A program made the translations under genes and the position numbers. A model generated the notes under the pieces. The model made no database searches, was not told where the DNA came from, and saw only the letters and a list, made by a program, of their open reading frames with translations. From assembly GCA_023420935.1 (NCBI GenBank), contig JAEZUR010000039.1, forward strand, positions 1-64,000: a stretch of DNA of 64,000 nucleotides, written 5' to 3'. Numbering within the stretch: position 1 is the first letter of the stretch; each line of letters starts with the position of its first letter. The stretch is from Bacillota bacterium. GTDB taxonomy: Bacteria > Bacillota > Clostridia > Lachnospirales > Lachnospiraceae. This document shows positions 38,235 to 47,470 of this stretch, piece after piece.

Positions 38235-38263
38235 TTGACAACTTTTGTAAGCCATGGTATAAT
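38235..38263 (+). promoter_or_regulatory. Perfect consensus promoter of veg
   Basis: TTGACA (38235-38240), 17-bp spacer, TATAAT (38258-38263), with an extended TGG before the -10 and A/T-rich DNA upstream. The veg promoter is a classic strong vegetative promoter in Bacillus. A leader of about 70 bases holds a weak CCTATCT/AGATGGG stem. Confidence 0.92.
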
Positions 38264-38337
38264 GGCCAAAGGTTATAAATCCAAATTTGTGTGCCTATCT
38301 GGCTGGCAGATGGGATTAAGATGAATGGAGGCAGATA

Positions 38338-38586
38338 ATGATGCATCAGCAGACAGATGTTAATAAGGTACGAAGAGCCGTAATTAGTCATGTAGGCAGT
38401 AAAGTCAAAATTAGAGCCAATAAGGGAAGACATAAGATTGATATTGCAGAAGGTATTATATGTGAGACCTATCCAAGTATTTTTCTTGTAAAGATAACTA
38501 ATGATTTAGAAGATTCCTATCAAACCATGTCATTTAGCTATACAGATGTTCTTACTAGGGATGTACAGCTAACATTATGTAACTAA
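38338..38586 (+). CDS. veg: Veg family protein
   Basis: 82 aa, the usual size for Veg. The core DVNKVRRAVISHVGSKVKIRANKGRHKIDIAEGIICETYPSIFLVK (seen in parts) and the closing SFSYTDVLTRDVQLTL match the family. Veg is a small, abundant cytoplasmic protein of Firmicutes; in B. subtilis it influences biofilm formation, and its biochemical role is not settled. GGAGG lies 6 bases before the first of two consecutive ATGs. Expression should be very high given the consensus promoter. A short hairpin terminator follows. Confidence 0.93.
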   Translation: MMHQQTDVNKVRRAVISHVGSKVKIRANKGRHKIDIAEGIICETYPSIFLVKITNDLEDSYQTMSFSYTDVLTRDVQLTLCN

Positions 38587-38618
38587 GAATTAGAATAAAG
38601 TTTAAGATAATAAGTATG

Positions 38619-38645
38619 GCGCTTCTGCTAAGGAGCGCTTTTTTT
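38619..38645 (+). terminator. Terminator after veg
   Basis: GCGCTTC (38619-38625) pairs with GGAGCGC (38632-38638), one G-T pair, followed by a run of seven T. Confidence 0.85.
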
Positions 38646-38719
38646 GTGCAATCATAGCATATTCTTCTCTTTCTATGAATATGTATAGTAGTAAAGTTTG
38701 GAATAGAGGAGGAAGGTTT

Positions 38720-40285
38720 GTGGAGCTAATCAAAAAAAATATTCATATGAATAAATTAAAATGTAAGAGTAATGTGCAGCTTACGTTAGATGATTATTTT
38801 AATGTGCCAGATGTTAAGCCGGACATGGAGCGCATTATGAAAGAACAAGGCGAAATTATAATTCGTGAGATGAAACCAATGAACGGAAAACTTATGGTAA
38901 AGGGAGCCCTACGTTTTAATCTTCTTTATATTAGTGAAGAAAATGCTAGACCAGTACATAATATTTCAGGAGAATTGCCTTTTGACGAAATGGTAAACAT
39001 GGACGAAGCCTGTGTACAAGACAATATCTCTGTAAAGTGGGAGCTGGATGATTTCAACGTCAGCATGATTAATTCCAGAAAAATTAGTGTAAAAGCTATC
39101 GTAAGTTTTGTCTTTACTGCAGAGGATATTTACGATGAAGAAACTGCCGTTTCTGTAGATGGGGATGAGGGAGTACAATACAAGAATAAAAAGCTTGATA
39201 TAACTCAAATCGCAATGTGTAAAAAGGACATTTTCCGCATTAAAGATGATATTTCATTACCAAGTGGAAAACCTAATATTTACGAGATTTTATATTATGA
39301 AGTTGAACTCCGGGCGAACCAATTAAAATTACTGGATAACAGAATTAGTATAAAAGGCGAACTACTTGTATTTGCATTATATACGGGTGAAGAGGAAGAG
39401 AAGATTCAATACTATGAAACAGAGATTCCTTTTGATGGTATGATAGAGTGCAATGGTTGCAAGGAAGAAATGATATCTGATATTGGTGTTTGCATTCAAA
39501 CGAAGGATGTTCAGATTAAACCGGATGACGATGGAGAAGAGAGAGTTTTAGATCTAGAAGTTGTCTTAGAACTTGATATTAAGGTTTATGAAGAAGAAGA
39601 ACTTGAAATTCTAAGTGATATTTATTCGGTAGCAAAAGAATTAACTCCTATCTATCGTGATGCATATTATGAAAATCTTCTTATGAAGAATAATAGCAAA
39701 GTTAGGGTAAATGATAGAATATTATTAGAGCCTAGCAATCTAAAAATTCTTCAGATCTGCAATGTGACAGGTAATATTCGTATCGATGAAGAACGAATTG
39801 CACCAAATGGCATTGAAGTAGAAGGCATTATAGAAGCCCAGATTCTTTATATAACGGATGATGATAGCAAACCTCTTGGTGCAACCAAAGGAGTGGTACC
39901 ATTTTCACATCTGATTGAAATAAAGGAAATGAAAGATAATAGTAACTATAATATTAAAGCAAGTCTTGATCAAATTAGCGTTATGATGTTGGATGGCGAA
40001 GAAATTGAGGTAAAAGCTGGAATTAACCTTGATACGATTGTATTCGATAAAATTACAGAGCCTATTATAACGGATATAAAAGTAGAAGATTTAGACTTAG
40101 AAAAACTTCAACAAATGCCAAGTATAATTGGATATATTGTGAAAAACCAGGACTCTTTGTGGACAATTGCCAAGAAATTTTATACCACTGTGGATAATAT
40201 TAAAGAGCTAAATCAATTAGAATCAGAGTTAGTTCAAAGAGGCGATAAATTATTATTAATGAAAAAAATTGATGTGGTACTATAA
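38720..40285 (+). CDS. SipL-like spore coat assembly protein (DUF3794 plus LysM)
   Basis: 521 aa from the GTG at 38720, with GAGGAGGAAGG a few bases upstream; an ATG at 38675 lacks a ribosome site. The protein then begins ELIKKNIHMNKLKCKSN, as in other DUF3794 proteins. It has repeated DUF3794 units (for example VKPDMERIMKEQGEI, IKGELLVFALYTGEEEEK, VEGIIEAQILYITDDD) and a C-terminal LysM domain (YIVKNQDSLWTIAKKFYTTVDNIKELN). This is the layout of SipL of Clostridioides difficile, which binds SpoIVA and tethers the coat to the forespore. I infer the same role here. The gene stands alone before a terminator. Confidence 0.87.
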   Translation: MELIKKNIHMNKLKCKSNVQLTLDDYFNVPDVKPDMERIMKEQGEIIIREMKPMNGKLMVKGALRFNLLYISEENARPVHNISGELPFDEMVNMDEACVQDNISVKWELDDFNVSMINSRKISVKAIVSFVFTAEDIYDEETAVSVDGDEGVQYKNKKLDITQIAMCKKDIFRIKDDISLPSGKPNIYEILYYEVELRANQLKLLDNRISIKGELLVFALYTGEEEEKIQYYETEIPFDGMIECNGCKEEMISDIGVCIQTKDVQIKPDDDGEERVLDLEVVLELDIKVYEEEELEILSDIYSVAKELTPIYRDAYYENLLMKNNSKVRVNDRILLEPSNLKILQICNVTGNIRIDEERIAPNGIEVEGIIEAQILYITDDDSKPLGATKGVVPFSHLIEIKEMKDNSNYNIKASLDQISVMMLDGEEIEVKAGINLDTIVFDKITEPIITDIKVEDLDLEKLQQMPSIIGYIVKNQDSLWTIAKKFYTTVDNIKELNQLESELVQRGDKLLLMKKIDVVL

Positions 40286-40324
40286 GCTATATGGGCTGTA
40301 AAATACCTGGTTTTTCTTGTAAAC

Positions 40325-40353
40325 CAAAAGGGGCATCTTAATTAAGAAGATAG
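40325..40353. terminator. Shared terminator between convergent genes
   Basis: AAGGGGCATCTT pairs with AAGATAGCCCCTT with one bulged A, followed by six T on the plus strand; the reverse strand has a shorter T run. Confidence 0.8.
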
Positions 40354-40374
40354 CCCCTTTTTTCTATATAGGTA

Positions 40375-41010
40375 TTATTTAGTTTCCTCGGTTTCCGTTG
40401 TTTCAGAAGAAGTTCCATTCTTCCATTTATTTAGTTTCTCAATGGTTGTATCTATGGTTCTCTGGCAGATATCAGGCAAGGTATCTCCCCAAGCCTTTGT
40501 AGCCTCTTCAAATCCTTTTTTAACAGCATCAATCATTAAATCTGCCTTACTTGGATCACCACCAGTTAATGCCATAGCAAAGGATACTAGACGATCAGAA
40601 GTCTGCTCTACACCCCAGTAACCGTCTTCGGCAATATCTGCTTTGGCCTGTGCTGCTGTTTCTGGATCAACTTCTACTTTTCCTTCTCGAAGTAATTTGT
40701 AGATGTCATCGGACTCAGTAAGCGTTTCACCTTGTTTTAGTAACAGCTTCTCAACTAGATTTCTAAGCTGCTGTGTTCTTTTTTCAGCCTCTGCTTTTAA
40801 TTTGTTTATTGTATCATCATCCCGTTTATAAATCCCATTCTTGTTCGAATTATCTGAATTACTAGGTTCATAAACAGCAGCAGGTATTTGATCCTGTGAA
40901 TTAGATACAGCCGCATTTTGTGATTGATTATGATTGGTTTCCTTGGTTGCATTATTTGTCTTTGTTGTGCTAGCATTGGAAGTAGCACTAGAAACTCCGT
41001 TTAAACTCAT
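40375..41010 (-). CDS. Uncharacterised clostridial protein, N-terminal disordered
   Basis: 211 aa. I do not recognise a named family. The first 60 residues are rich in Asn, Ser, Thr and Gln and look disordered. A coiled-coil-like stretch follows (INKLKAEAEKRTQQLRNLVE), then a compact domain (about 110-195) with YWGVEQTSDRLVSFAMAL, GGDPSKADLMIDAVKKGFEEA and WGDTLPDICQRTIDTTIEKL, which looks conserved and helical. There is no signal peptide. An excellent AAGGAGGGTG ribosome site stands before the ATG. It lies downstream of ispE-gntR on the same strand with a 99-base gap. The function is unknown. Confidence 0.75.
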   Translation of the reverse strand: MSLNGVSSATSNASTTKTNNATKETNHNQSQNAAVSNSQDQIPAAVYEPSNSDNSNKNGIYKRDDDTINKLKAEAEKRTQQLRNLVEKLLLKQGETLTESDDIYKLLREGKVEVDPETAAQAKADIAEDGYWGVEQTSDRLVSFAMALTGGDPSKADLMIDAVKKGFEEATKAWGDTLPDICQRTIDTTIEKLNKWKNGTSSETTETEETK

Positions 41011-41109
41011 ATTGGCACCCTCCTTGGTAAATCTGATCTACAGATTCCATACGATATCTTTAGTAACATTTCACTTATAATATCGACAAATTGGATAAAA
41101 TAGTTAATA

Positions 41110-41790
41110 CTATTCCAAGGATTCCCCTTTAATATTTTTACTTACAACCATTACCTGATTATAAATATGATGGTTTATGTTTTTCTTTGCCTGTGCTACA
41201 TCTTTTCGTTCCAGGTTATCAATAATTTCTTCGTGTTCACGTACTAGTTGTTCGTGACTTTCTGGGTTTTTAAGATACTCTACTCGATAACGATACATTT
41301 GCTCACTTAGATTACTAATCAGCTGAATAAGACGACGATTATGAGTAGCAGTAAATATAACATCATGAAATGCAACATCTTTTTCGGCTATCGAAGTGAC
41401 ATCATGACCAGCCATAGCAATTTTAAATTCATCTACAATCTGTTTGAGACTATCAATCTGCTCGGGTGTAATGTAACGACAAGCAAGTTCAACTGCCAAT
41501 TCTTCTAGTGCACATCGAACTTCAAGTACATCTTTTAAATCTTTTTCTGTTATTTTAGCAACTTCTGCCCCTTTTCTTGGGATCATTACTACTAAACCTT
41601 CCAATTCAAGCATACGGATTGCTTCACGTATAGGAGTTCTACTTACTCCCAGTCGTTTCGCCAGTTGAATCTCCATAAGACGCTCGCCAGGTTTTAGATT
41701 TCCTTTTAAAATAGCTTCTCTTAGAGTACTGAAAACAACATCGCGAAGAGGTAAATATTCGTTCATTGGTAATTTTAATTTATCATCCAT
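41110..41790 (-). CDS. GntR/FadR-family transcriptional regulator
   Basis: 226 aa. The N-terminal winged helix is typical of GntR proteins: LREAILKGNLKPGERLMEIQLAKRLGVSRTPIREAIRMLELEGL (seen in parts). The C-terminal FCD domain (about 85-215) has the metal-binding pattern with FHDVIFTATHNRRL and REHEEIIDNLERKD. FCD regulators usually respond to small organic acids. The effector cannot be told from sequence. GAGG lies upstream of the ATG. It follows ispE by 15 bases on the same strand and is probably cotranscribed, which says little about its targets. Confidence 0.9.
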   Translation of the reverse strand: MDDKLKLPMNEYLPLRDVVFSTLREAILKGNLKPGERLMEIQLAKRLGVSRTPIREAIRMLELEGLVVMIPRKGAEVAKITEKDLKDVLEVRCALEELAVELACRYITPEQIDSLKQIVDEFKIAMAGHDVTSIAEKDVAFHDVIFTATHNRRLIQLISNLSEQMYRYRVEYLKNPESHEQLVREHEEIIDNLERKDVAQAKKNINHHIYNQVMVVSKNIKGESLE

Positions 41791-41805
41791 GGGAAGCCTC
41801 GCTTT

Positions 41806-42681
41806 CTACTGGCTAATTCGACTGCAAAATTCAGTTAATACTACTCTATGAGAGGAATGATGGGCTCTACAACTCTGACATGCTTTTTCCGCTTGTGCCT
41901 TGTCTTTAAATAGACCAAATACAGTTGGACCACTACCACTCATCAGTGACGCTTCTGCGCCAGCATGCAAAAGAATCTCTTTTAGTTCATTAATAATAGG
42001 ATATTTATTGATTGTTACTGTTTCTAACACATTTTCAAGTCTAGTTGTGATACCAGCAAGATCTGATATCCGAATTGCATCTGCTATTCCCATAATATCA
42101 GGATGTGATGTAATCTTTTGTAATTCTAAGTGTTCATAAACATACTTAGTTGAAACATGGATATCAGGTTTCACAAGTACCACATGACAGGCTGGCACAT
42201 CTGGAAGAGGAGTAAGAATTTCTCCTATACCTTCTGAGATTGCGGTACCACCTAGAATACAATAAGGTATATCAGCACCGAGTGTCACTCCACGCTCCAT
42301 TAACTCTTTTGTTGTAAGTTTTAGATCAAATATTTGGTTCATACCCATTAATGTGGCAGCGGCATCGGTACTTCCACCCGCTAACCCTGCGGCAACAGGG
42401 ATATTTTTTTCCAAATTTATGTGAATGCCTTGTTTTATATTAAACTCTGTTTTTAATAAATTAGCAGCCTTGTAAACCAAATTGTTCTCATTGGTTGGAA
42501 GATATGGTAGGTTAGTACGAAGAGAAATAACATCCTTTGGTGTTTTGGTAATGGTGAGATAATCGTATAACTGAATTGACTGCATAATCATACTAACTTC
42601 ATGATAACCATCTTCTCTTTTACGAACTACATCCAAACCAAGGTTGATTTTGGCAGGTGCTTTACATTTTATAGTATCCAT
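41806..42681 (-). CDS. ispE: 4-diphosphocytidyl-2-C-methyl-D-erythritol kinase
   Basis: 292 aa from the ATG at 42681; the upstream in-frame reading is judged untranslated because the family starts with the next residues (CKAPAKINLGLDVVRKREDGYHEV). It is a GHMP kinase of the MEP isoprenoid pathway, phosphorylating CDP-methylerythritol in the cytoplasm. The ATP loop is PVAAGLAGGSTDAAATL, and the C-terminal motif is LMSGSGPTVFGLF. AGGAG is about 13-14 bases before this ATG, longer than normal. It has a clear promoter and runs divergently from spoIIR, the same arrangement as seen in other clostridia. Confidence 0.93.
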   Translation of the reverse strand: MDTIKCKAPAKINLGLDVVRKREDGYHEVSMIMQSIQLYDYLTITKTPKDVISLRTNLPYLPTNENNLVYKAANLLKTEFNIKQGIHINLEKNIPVAAGLAGGSTDAAATLMGMNQIFDLKLTTKELMERGVTLGADIPYCILGGTAISEGIGEILTPLPDVPACHVVLVKPDIHVSTKYVYEHLELQKITSHPDIMGIADAIRISDLAGITTRLENVLETVTINKYPIINELKEILLHAGAEASLMSGSGPTVFGLFKDKAQAEKACQSCRAHHSSHRVVLTEFCSRISQ

Positions 42682-42739
42682 TTTCTTATTAATAACTCCT
42701 ATTGTGAAAACTCTTATTGGGGTTTTATATGTATACAAT

Positions 42740-42768
42740 ATTATACACATAGCTCGATTAATTTGCAA
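42740..42768 (-). promoter_or_regulatory. Promoter of ispE
   Basis: On the minus strand: TTGCAA (42768-42763), 17-bp spacer, TATAAT (42745-42740). The leader before ispE would be about 50 bases. The divergent spoIIR must use a separate promoter in the remaining 75 bp; I saw no convincing sigma-F box at the correct spacing. Confidence 0.65.
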
Positions 42769-42822
42769 GAACATGTATAAAAGGAATGTACTGGTCAATA
42801 ATTTCAAAAAGGAGGAAATATC

Positions 42823-43494
42823 ATGAAAAAAATTAGAAAAGAAAATAAGAAAGAAAATAATTACATATATTTCGTATTAGCAATTTTAGGTATCGTATTT
42901 GTTCTGGCAGGAAGAAGTTATACATCATATCAGGCATCAAGAGAGCAACAAGTTCAAAAGGATATTGCAAGGGAAATTATTCGCTTTCATGTCATAGCTA
43001 ATAGCGATAGCGCTAATGATCAAGAATTAAAATTAAAGGTAAAGGAAAAAGTAGTATTACAATTACAATCCAATTTAAAAGAAGCTAAAAATATCGATCA
43101 AGCAAGAAAAATCATTCAATCTCAATTAAATAAGATTGAAGGTACAGCATTAAAGGTAATGAATAAGAATGGATATTCGTATACCGCACATGCCTATTTA
43201 ACCAAAGCAACATTTCCTATTAAAGTGTACGGAGATATGGTGTTCCCTGCTGGAGAATATGAAGCATTGCGTGTCGAGCTGGGTCATGCAGAGGGGAAAA
43301 ATTGGTGGTGTGTTATGTTTCCAACTCTGTGTTATGTAGATGGAACCTATAGCGTTGTCCCGGACAAATCCAAAGAAAAATTAAAAAAGGTTCTATCGAA
43401 AGAAGAATATGAATCTTTATTGATTGAAAATAAAGAAAAAGTGAAGATTGATTTTAAAATTTTAGAGTGGTGGGAGAGTCTGGTGGAAAAGTAA
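42823..43494 (+). CDS. spoIIR: Stage II sporulation protein R
   Basis: 223 aa. A short cytoplasmic start and one transmembrane or signal segment (about 13-31, YIYFVLAILGIVFVLAG) are followed by the SpoIIR domain: IIRFHVIANSDSANDQELKLKVKEKV, FPAGEYEALRVELGHAEGKNWWCVMFPTLCYVDG (seen in parts). In Bacillus it is made in the forespore and secreted to trigger SpoIIGA processing of pro-sigma-E in the mother cell. AAAGGAGG precedes the ATG by about 6 bases. The gene is monocistronic. No clear terminator follows. Confidence 0.94.
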   Translation: MKKIRKENKKENNYIYFVLAILGIVFVLAGRSYTSYQASREQQVQKDIAREIIRFHVIANSDSANDQELKLKVKEKVVLQLQSNLKEAKNIDQARKIIQSQLNKIEGTALKVMNKNGYSYTAHAYLTKATFPIKVYGDMVFPAGEYEALRVELGHAEGKNWWCVMFPTLCYVDGTYSVVPDKSKEKLKKVLSKEEYESLLIENKEKVKIDFKILEWWESLVEK

Positions 43495-43819
43495 TAAAGG
43501 CCCTTGTTTTCCAATCTTTAGATATTCTTCAGATTTTCTTAAGTACTTTTTTGCGGCAGAAAATATATACTGATAAAAGTGCCATGTACATTTTTATAAA
43601 AAATTGAATCAATTTAGTAAGTTAACTCGTTATATATAAAGTATAGGTTCATGGCTGTAGAATGATCTATTATAGGAAGGGATTGGAGGGTTTTGGTATT
43701 AATTTACACCAATTAATGTAATATTAAGTTTTAATTTATTGTTTTTTAATACAATATACATAGACATTTTAAGAAAAAACAGTAGTATATAATTAAGAAA
43801 ACGCGAAAGGGGAATTAGA
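43495..43819. other. AT-rich intergenic region between spoIIR and the SLH gene
   Basis: 325 bp with no supported gene. A TATAAT occurs at 43788-43793 shortly before the SLH gene, but no -35 at good spacing was found (the closest, TAGACA, is 21 bp upstream). No repeat or clear hairpin was seen. Confidence 0.6.
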
Positions 43820-45709
43820 ATGTTAAAAAAGATACTATCCTTGCTTATGGCAGTAGTATTAGTTACCGCTTCCACAACTACTATAGTGAAAGCCCAAGAA
43901 GTTAATACAAATCGTGCCAGCCAGGTTATAACAGCGCTTGGGATTATGAAGACAGATGATGAAAAAACAACCAAAAATAAAACGGAGGTTACAAGAGCAC
44001 AATTCGCTCAGATGTTAGTTAATATGTCATCCTATAAAAATATGGTTGGCAATGATACAAATATTACTTTATTTAAAGATGTCAGTAAAAAACATTGGGC
44101 AGCAAGCTATATTAAGGTTGCTATATCAGAACAATGGATGAGCGGTTATTTAAATGGTAAATTTATGCCAAGTCAAGCCATTACATTACAAGAATCTGTG
44201 AACGCTATTGTGAAATTATTGGGATATACGAATAGCGATTTTTCAGGAAACAAGAACGCAGCTAAAATGTCATTATACTATTCAAAAGATCTAGATAAAA
44301 ATATCTCAAAAACCAAAGGTCAGAAGATTACAAAAACAGATTGTATGAACTTACTATATAATACGTTAGTTGCAACCAATAAAGGTGGCGTCGTATACGG
44401 TACAACATTAGGTTATGCACTAGATGCCAATGGAGATATCGATTATCTTAACTTAGTAAATAAGAAAATGAAGGGACCAATTATTGCAGACGATAATTGG
44501 GCAACAAGTTTTCCAATCCCAGTGGACTCCGCTACATATTATCGAAATTCAGCCATTAGTAATAAAGGGTCTATTCAAAAGTATGACGTACTATATTATT
44601 CTGAGACTTTAAAAACCATATGGGCATACAGTGAAAAAGTACTAGGTACGGTAGAAAAAATATCTCCAGATAGATTGAACCCAACCGAAATTACTATTGC
44701 AGGCAATAAATATAAAATTGGAACGCAAGAAATGTCATATCAATTCTCAACATTAGGTACTGTAAATGAAGGGGATGTAGTGACTGCTCTCATCGGGAAA
44801 GATGGAAGTGTTGTTGGTGTATTAACAGAAGAACAATACAATGCTTCAATAAACGGGGTTGTAATAAAGTCTGGAAAAAAGTTATCAGATGTAGTGAAGG
44901 ACAGCGCAGATCTTAATAATTATGTAGTGATTGTAGATGCATATGGCCGTGAGCATACCTATGAATTCGATGCAATCATGGAAAATTATCAGGAAAAAGC
45001 ATTTCCTGAGGGTGGTGTAGTAAACGCTGTTTATAAAGACGGAAAAGTAAGTGTCGCGGAGACTTTTCAACGTTTTTTGGATCCAATTAGTGGAAAAGTA
45101 GATGCCACAGGAAGTAAAATGGGTCAATTTACAATTGCGAAAGATGTCAAAATCTTAGATGTAAATGGAAGTCAATATTCTAAAATTTATACATCAAGAA
45201 TTGCTGGAACAGAGATTCATACATCAGATATTCTTTATTATGCATTTAATTCGAATGGGGATATTCAAGAACTTATACTTAAGAACTACACAGGTGATCT
45301 AGATAGCTATGGGATTCTTATGGAATTTTCAGGTGATCCTGTTACTCAGACTTATGTAATTAAAAATATCGTAAATGGAGAAGAAAAAACATCTACATCC
45401 ACATCCGCTGATCTTAATATGCAGATAAGCACAGGGCCGGTTGGATTTTCCTACGCAGATAATCAAATCGATAAGATAACGAAATTGTATGGTTTTGGTG
45501 TATCAAGCATTAGTGGTAGAAACATTAAGGGATGGGATGATCATCTATTAGCAGACCAAGTGGCAGTGTACTATGTGAAAAAATCTAAGTATTATCAAAC
45601 TAAACTAGCAAATGTATCAGATTTGACAAAGTATAACTTGACTGCATACTATGATAAATCTACACTTCAGGGCGGTAGAGTGCGTGTTATTCTTGCACAG
45701 GATAAATAG
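43820..45709 (+). CDS. Secreted S-layer homology (SLH) domain protein
   Basis: 629 aa. A signal peptide (about 1-25, ending VKAQE) precedes two SLH-type modules. The first is about 28-75 (ALGIMKTDDEKTTKNKTEVTRAQFAQMLV); the second is about 80-140 (FKDVSKKHWAASYIKVAISEQWMSGYLNGKFMPSQAITLQESVNAIV), seen in parts. SLH domains bind pyruvylated cell-wall polymers, so the protein should be attached to the wall. The remaining 480 residues have no recognised domain but show repeating beta-rich segments (for example GTVEKISPDRLNPTEITIAGNKY). AAAGGGG precedes the ATG. It lies 22 bases ahead of the membrane-fusion gene of a MacAB-like exporter and probably belongs to that unit. Confidence 0.85.
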   Translation: MLKKILSLLMAVVLVTASTTTIVKAQEVNTNRASQVITALGIMKTDDEKTTKNKTEVTRAQFAQMLVNMSSYKNMVGNDTNITLFKDVSKKHWAASYIKVAISEQWMSGYLNGKFMPSQAITLQESVNAIVKLLGYTNSDFSGNKNAAKMSLYYSKDLDKNISKTKGQKITKTDCMNLLYNTLVATNKGGVVYGTTLGYALDANGDIDYLNLVNKKMKGPIIADDNWATSFPIPVDSATYYRNSAISNKGSIQKYDVLYYSETLKTIWAYSEKVLGTVEKISPDRLNPTEITIAGNKYKIGTQEMSYQFSTLGTVNEGDVVTALIGKDGSVVGVLTEEQYNASINGVVIKSGKKLSDVVKDSADLNNYVVIVDAYGREHTYEFDAIMENYQEKAFPEGGVVNAVYKDGKVSVAETFQRFLDPISGKVDATGSKMGQFTIAKDVKILDVNGSQYSKIYTSRIAGTEIHTSDILYYAFNSNGDIQELILKNYTGDLDSYGILMEFSGDPVTQTYVIKNIVNGEEKTSTSTSADLNMQISTGPVGFSYADNQIDKITKLYGFGVSSISGRNIKGWDDHLLADQVAVYYVKKSKYYQTKLANVSDLTKYNLTAYYDKSTLQGGRVRVILAQDK

Positions 45710-45731
45710 TTAAAAGAGAGAGGTATATAGA

Positions 45732-47456
45732 ATGGAAAATATGACCCAAAAGCCAAGCATTGGGAAACGTGTGCTTGGTGTGTTGAAAAATTTATTACAT
45801 AAAAAATGGTTTCGAGTTGTTGTAATATTATTAGTGATTATACTAATTGGTAAAACAGTAATAGGAAGTTTAGTATCAAAAGGACTTAGTGCTAACGCGC
45901 TAGCAATACAGACTGCTAAGTCTGAGCAAAGAGATATACAAAGAGTGATATCTTCTTCTGGTGCAGTTCAACCACTGAACAAATATGAAGTGAAATCTTT
46001 GGTGGAAGGTGAAGTAATCTCAGCAGATTTTGAAGAAGGTGATGAGATTAAAGAAGGAGATGTTCTATATCATATTGGTTCAAAATCCATGGATTCCAGA
46101 ATTAAAGCAGCAAAAAATTCTGTGAAAAGGGCAGAAGAAAAATATGATCAGGCAGTAGAAAATTATGAAAAGTCAGTGAACAAATATGATAAAAAAACAG
46201 ATAAACTTGATGTATTAAATGTAAAAGCCAAAGCAGACGGTGTAGTTACTTAATTAAATGTGAAAAAAGGCGACTCTATTCAAGCTGGAGTACAAATAGC
46301 CAAGATCTATGATAATAGCTACATGTTACTAACAGTACCATTTAACTCTAGTGATGTAAGTACCAAGTGGGTTGGAAAATCTGCTAACGTTGAAATAGAT
46401 GAGAGCGGTGAAGTTCTAAAAGGATCTGTTACAAAAGTAAGTAGAGTAAAACAAGTGTTAAGTGGCAACCGAGTAGTACAGGATGTTACCATCAAAGTAA
46501 AAAATCCTGGTGGAATTACAACAGCGACTGTGGCTACTGCAACCGTTAATAGTATCGCATGTAGTAATGAAGGAACCTTTAAGGTTTTGGAAGAAAAAGT
46601 GATTACTGCTGATACAAGCGGTGAAATTAGTCAAATGAAGGTGGAGGAAGGGGATCGTGTCAAGGAAGGAGATACCATTCTTATCTTAGAAAGTGATTCC
46701 GTAACCGATCAACTTGATACATACCAGTCAACTGTTGATTCTGCTCAAATAACTGTGGAAGATGCACAAAACGCAATAGAAGATGCTAAATTATCATTAC
46801 AGGAGCAACTTGATGCTGAGACAGATTATGAAGTAACAGCACCTATTTCAGGGCAAATCGTACGTAAAGATGTATTAGAAGGTGATACGATCAAATCAAC
46901 CAACGCATCTAATGTATTATGTGTAATTTATGATTTATCTGCCCTTACATTTGAGATGAATATCGATGAGCTTGATATTAAAAGTGTTTCGGTTGGACAG
47001 AAAGTTCAAATTACTGCAGATGCCATTCAAGGAGAGAAATTTGAAGGTGAGATTACCAGTATTAGTTTGGAAAGTAAAACGAACAATGGTGTAACTCAGT
47101 ATCCCGTAACAGTAAGAATTGGCCAAATAGGCGGACTTCTACCAGGTATGAATGTTACTGGTGAAATCGTAGTAGAAAAAGCAGAGAATGTAGTTGCAGT
47201 ACCTGTAGATGCTTTGATGCGTGGTGATGTTGTATATGTAAAGGACGATACTGTGAAGGAGCCAGTAGGAGATGTTCCAGTTGGATTTAAAGAAGTAAAA
47301 GTGGAAGTCGGTATCGCAGATGATGAGTTTATTGAGATAAAAAGTGGTCTTGAGAAGGACGTCGAAGTATACTGTGTTCCACAAGCTGCTGGAGCTGATA
47401 TGGGTGAAGTAGTGTACAGTGATGGCGAAACATCTACGGAAACAACCACAGAATAA
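45732..47456 (+). pseudogene. Membrane-fusion (HlyD/MacA-like) protein gene interrupted by an in-frame TAA
   Basis: Two open stretches are in the same frame, separated only by TAA at 46251-46253 (codon 174). The 5' part, 173 aa, has a transmembrane helix (about 27-46, FRVVVILLVIILIGKTVIG), the first lipoyl half-motif (VKSLVEGEVISADFEEGDEI) and an alpha-hairpin. It stops inside the second lipoyl half at ADGVVT; the frame continues LNVKKGDSIQAGVQIAKIYD without a gap. The downstream 3' part (to 47456) has further lipoyl and beta-barrel segments (GEISQMKVEEGDRVKEGD, VTAPISGQIVRKDVLEGDTI) to the normal C-terminus. The full product would be 574 residues. A relic GTG at 46260 has no ribosome site. 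Loss of function, readthrough or a sequence error are all possible. An intact ATPase and permease follow. Confidence 0.85.
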
Positions 47457-47470
47457 GGGGAGGTGCTAGA

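Noticed and set aside
42775..42800. Sigma-F-like promoter (GTATA then GG) before spoIIR
   Set aside because: The spacer is only about 13 bases and the -10 fits poorly, so it cannot be claimed even though sigma-F control is expected.
42682..42807. IspE extended upstream to 42807
   Set aside because: The extension covers the promoter, has no ribosome site, and family members begin near the ATG at 42681.
46260..47456. The 3' part of the adaptor as an independent gene from GTG 46260
   Set aside because: No ribosome site before the GTG, no signal or membrane segment at its N-terminus, and the frame joins the upstream part exactly.
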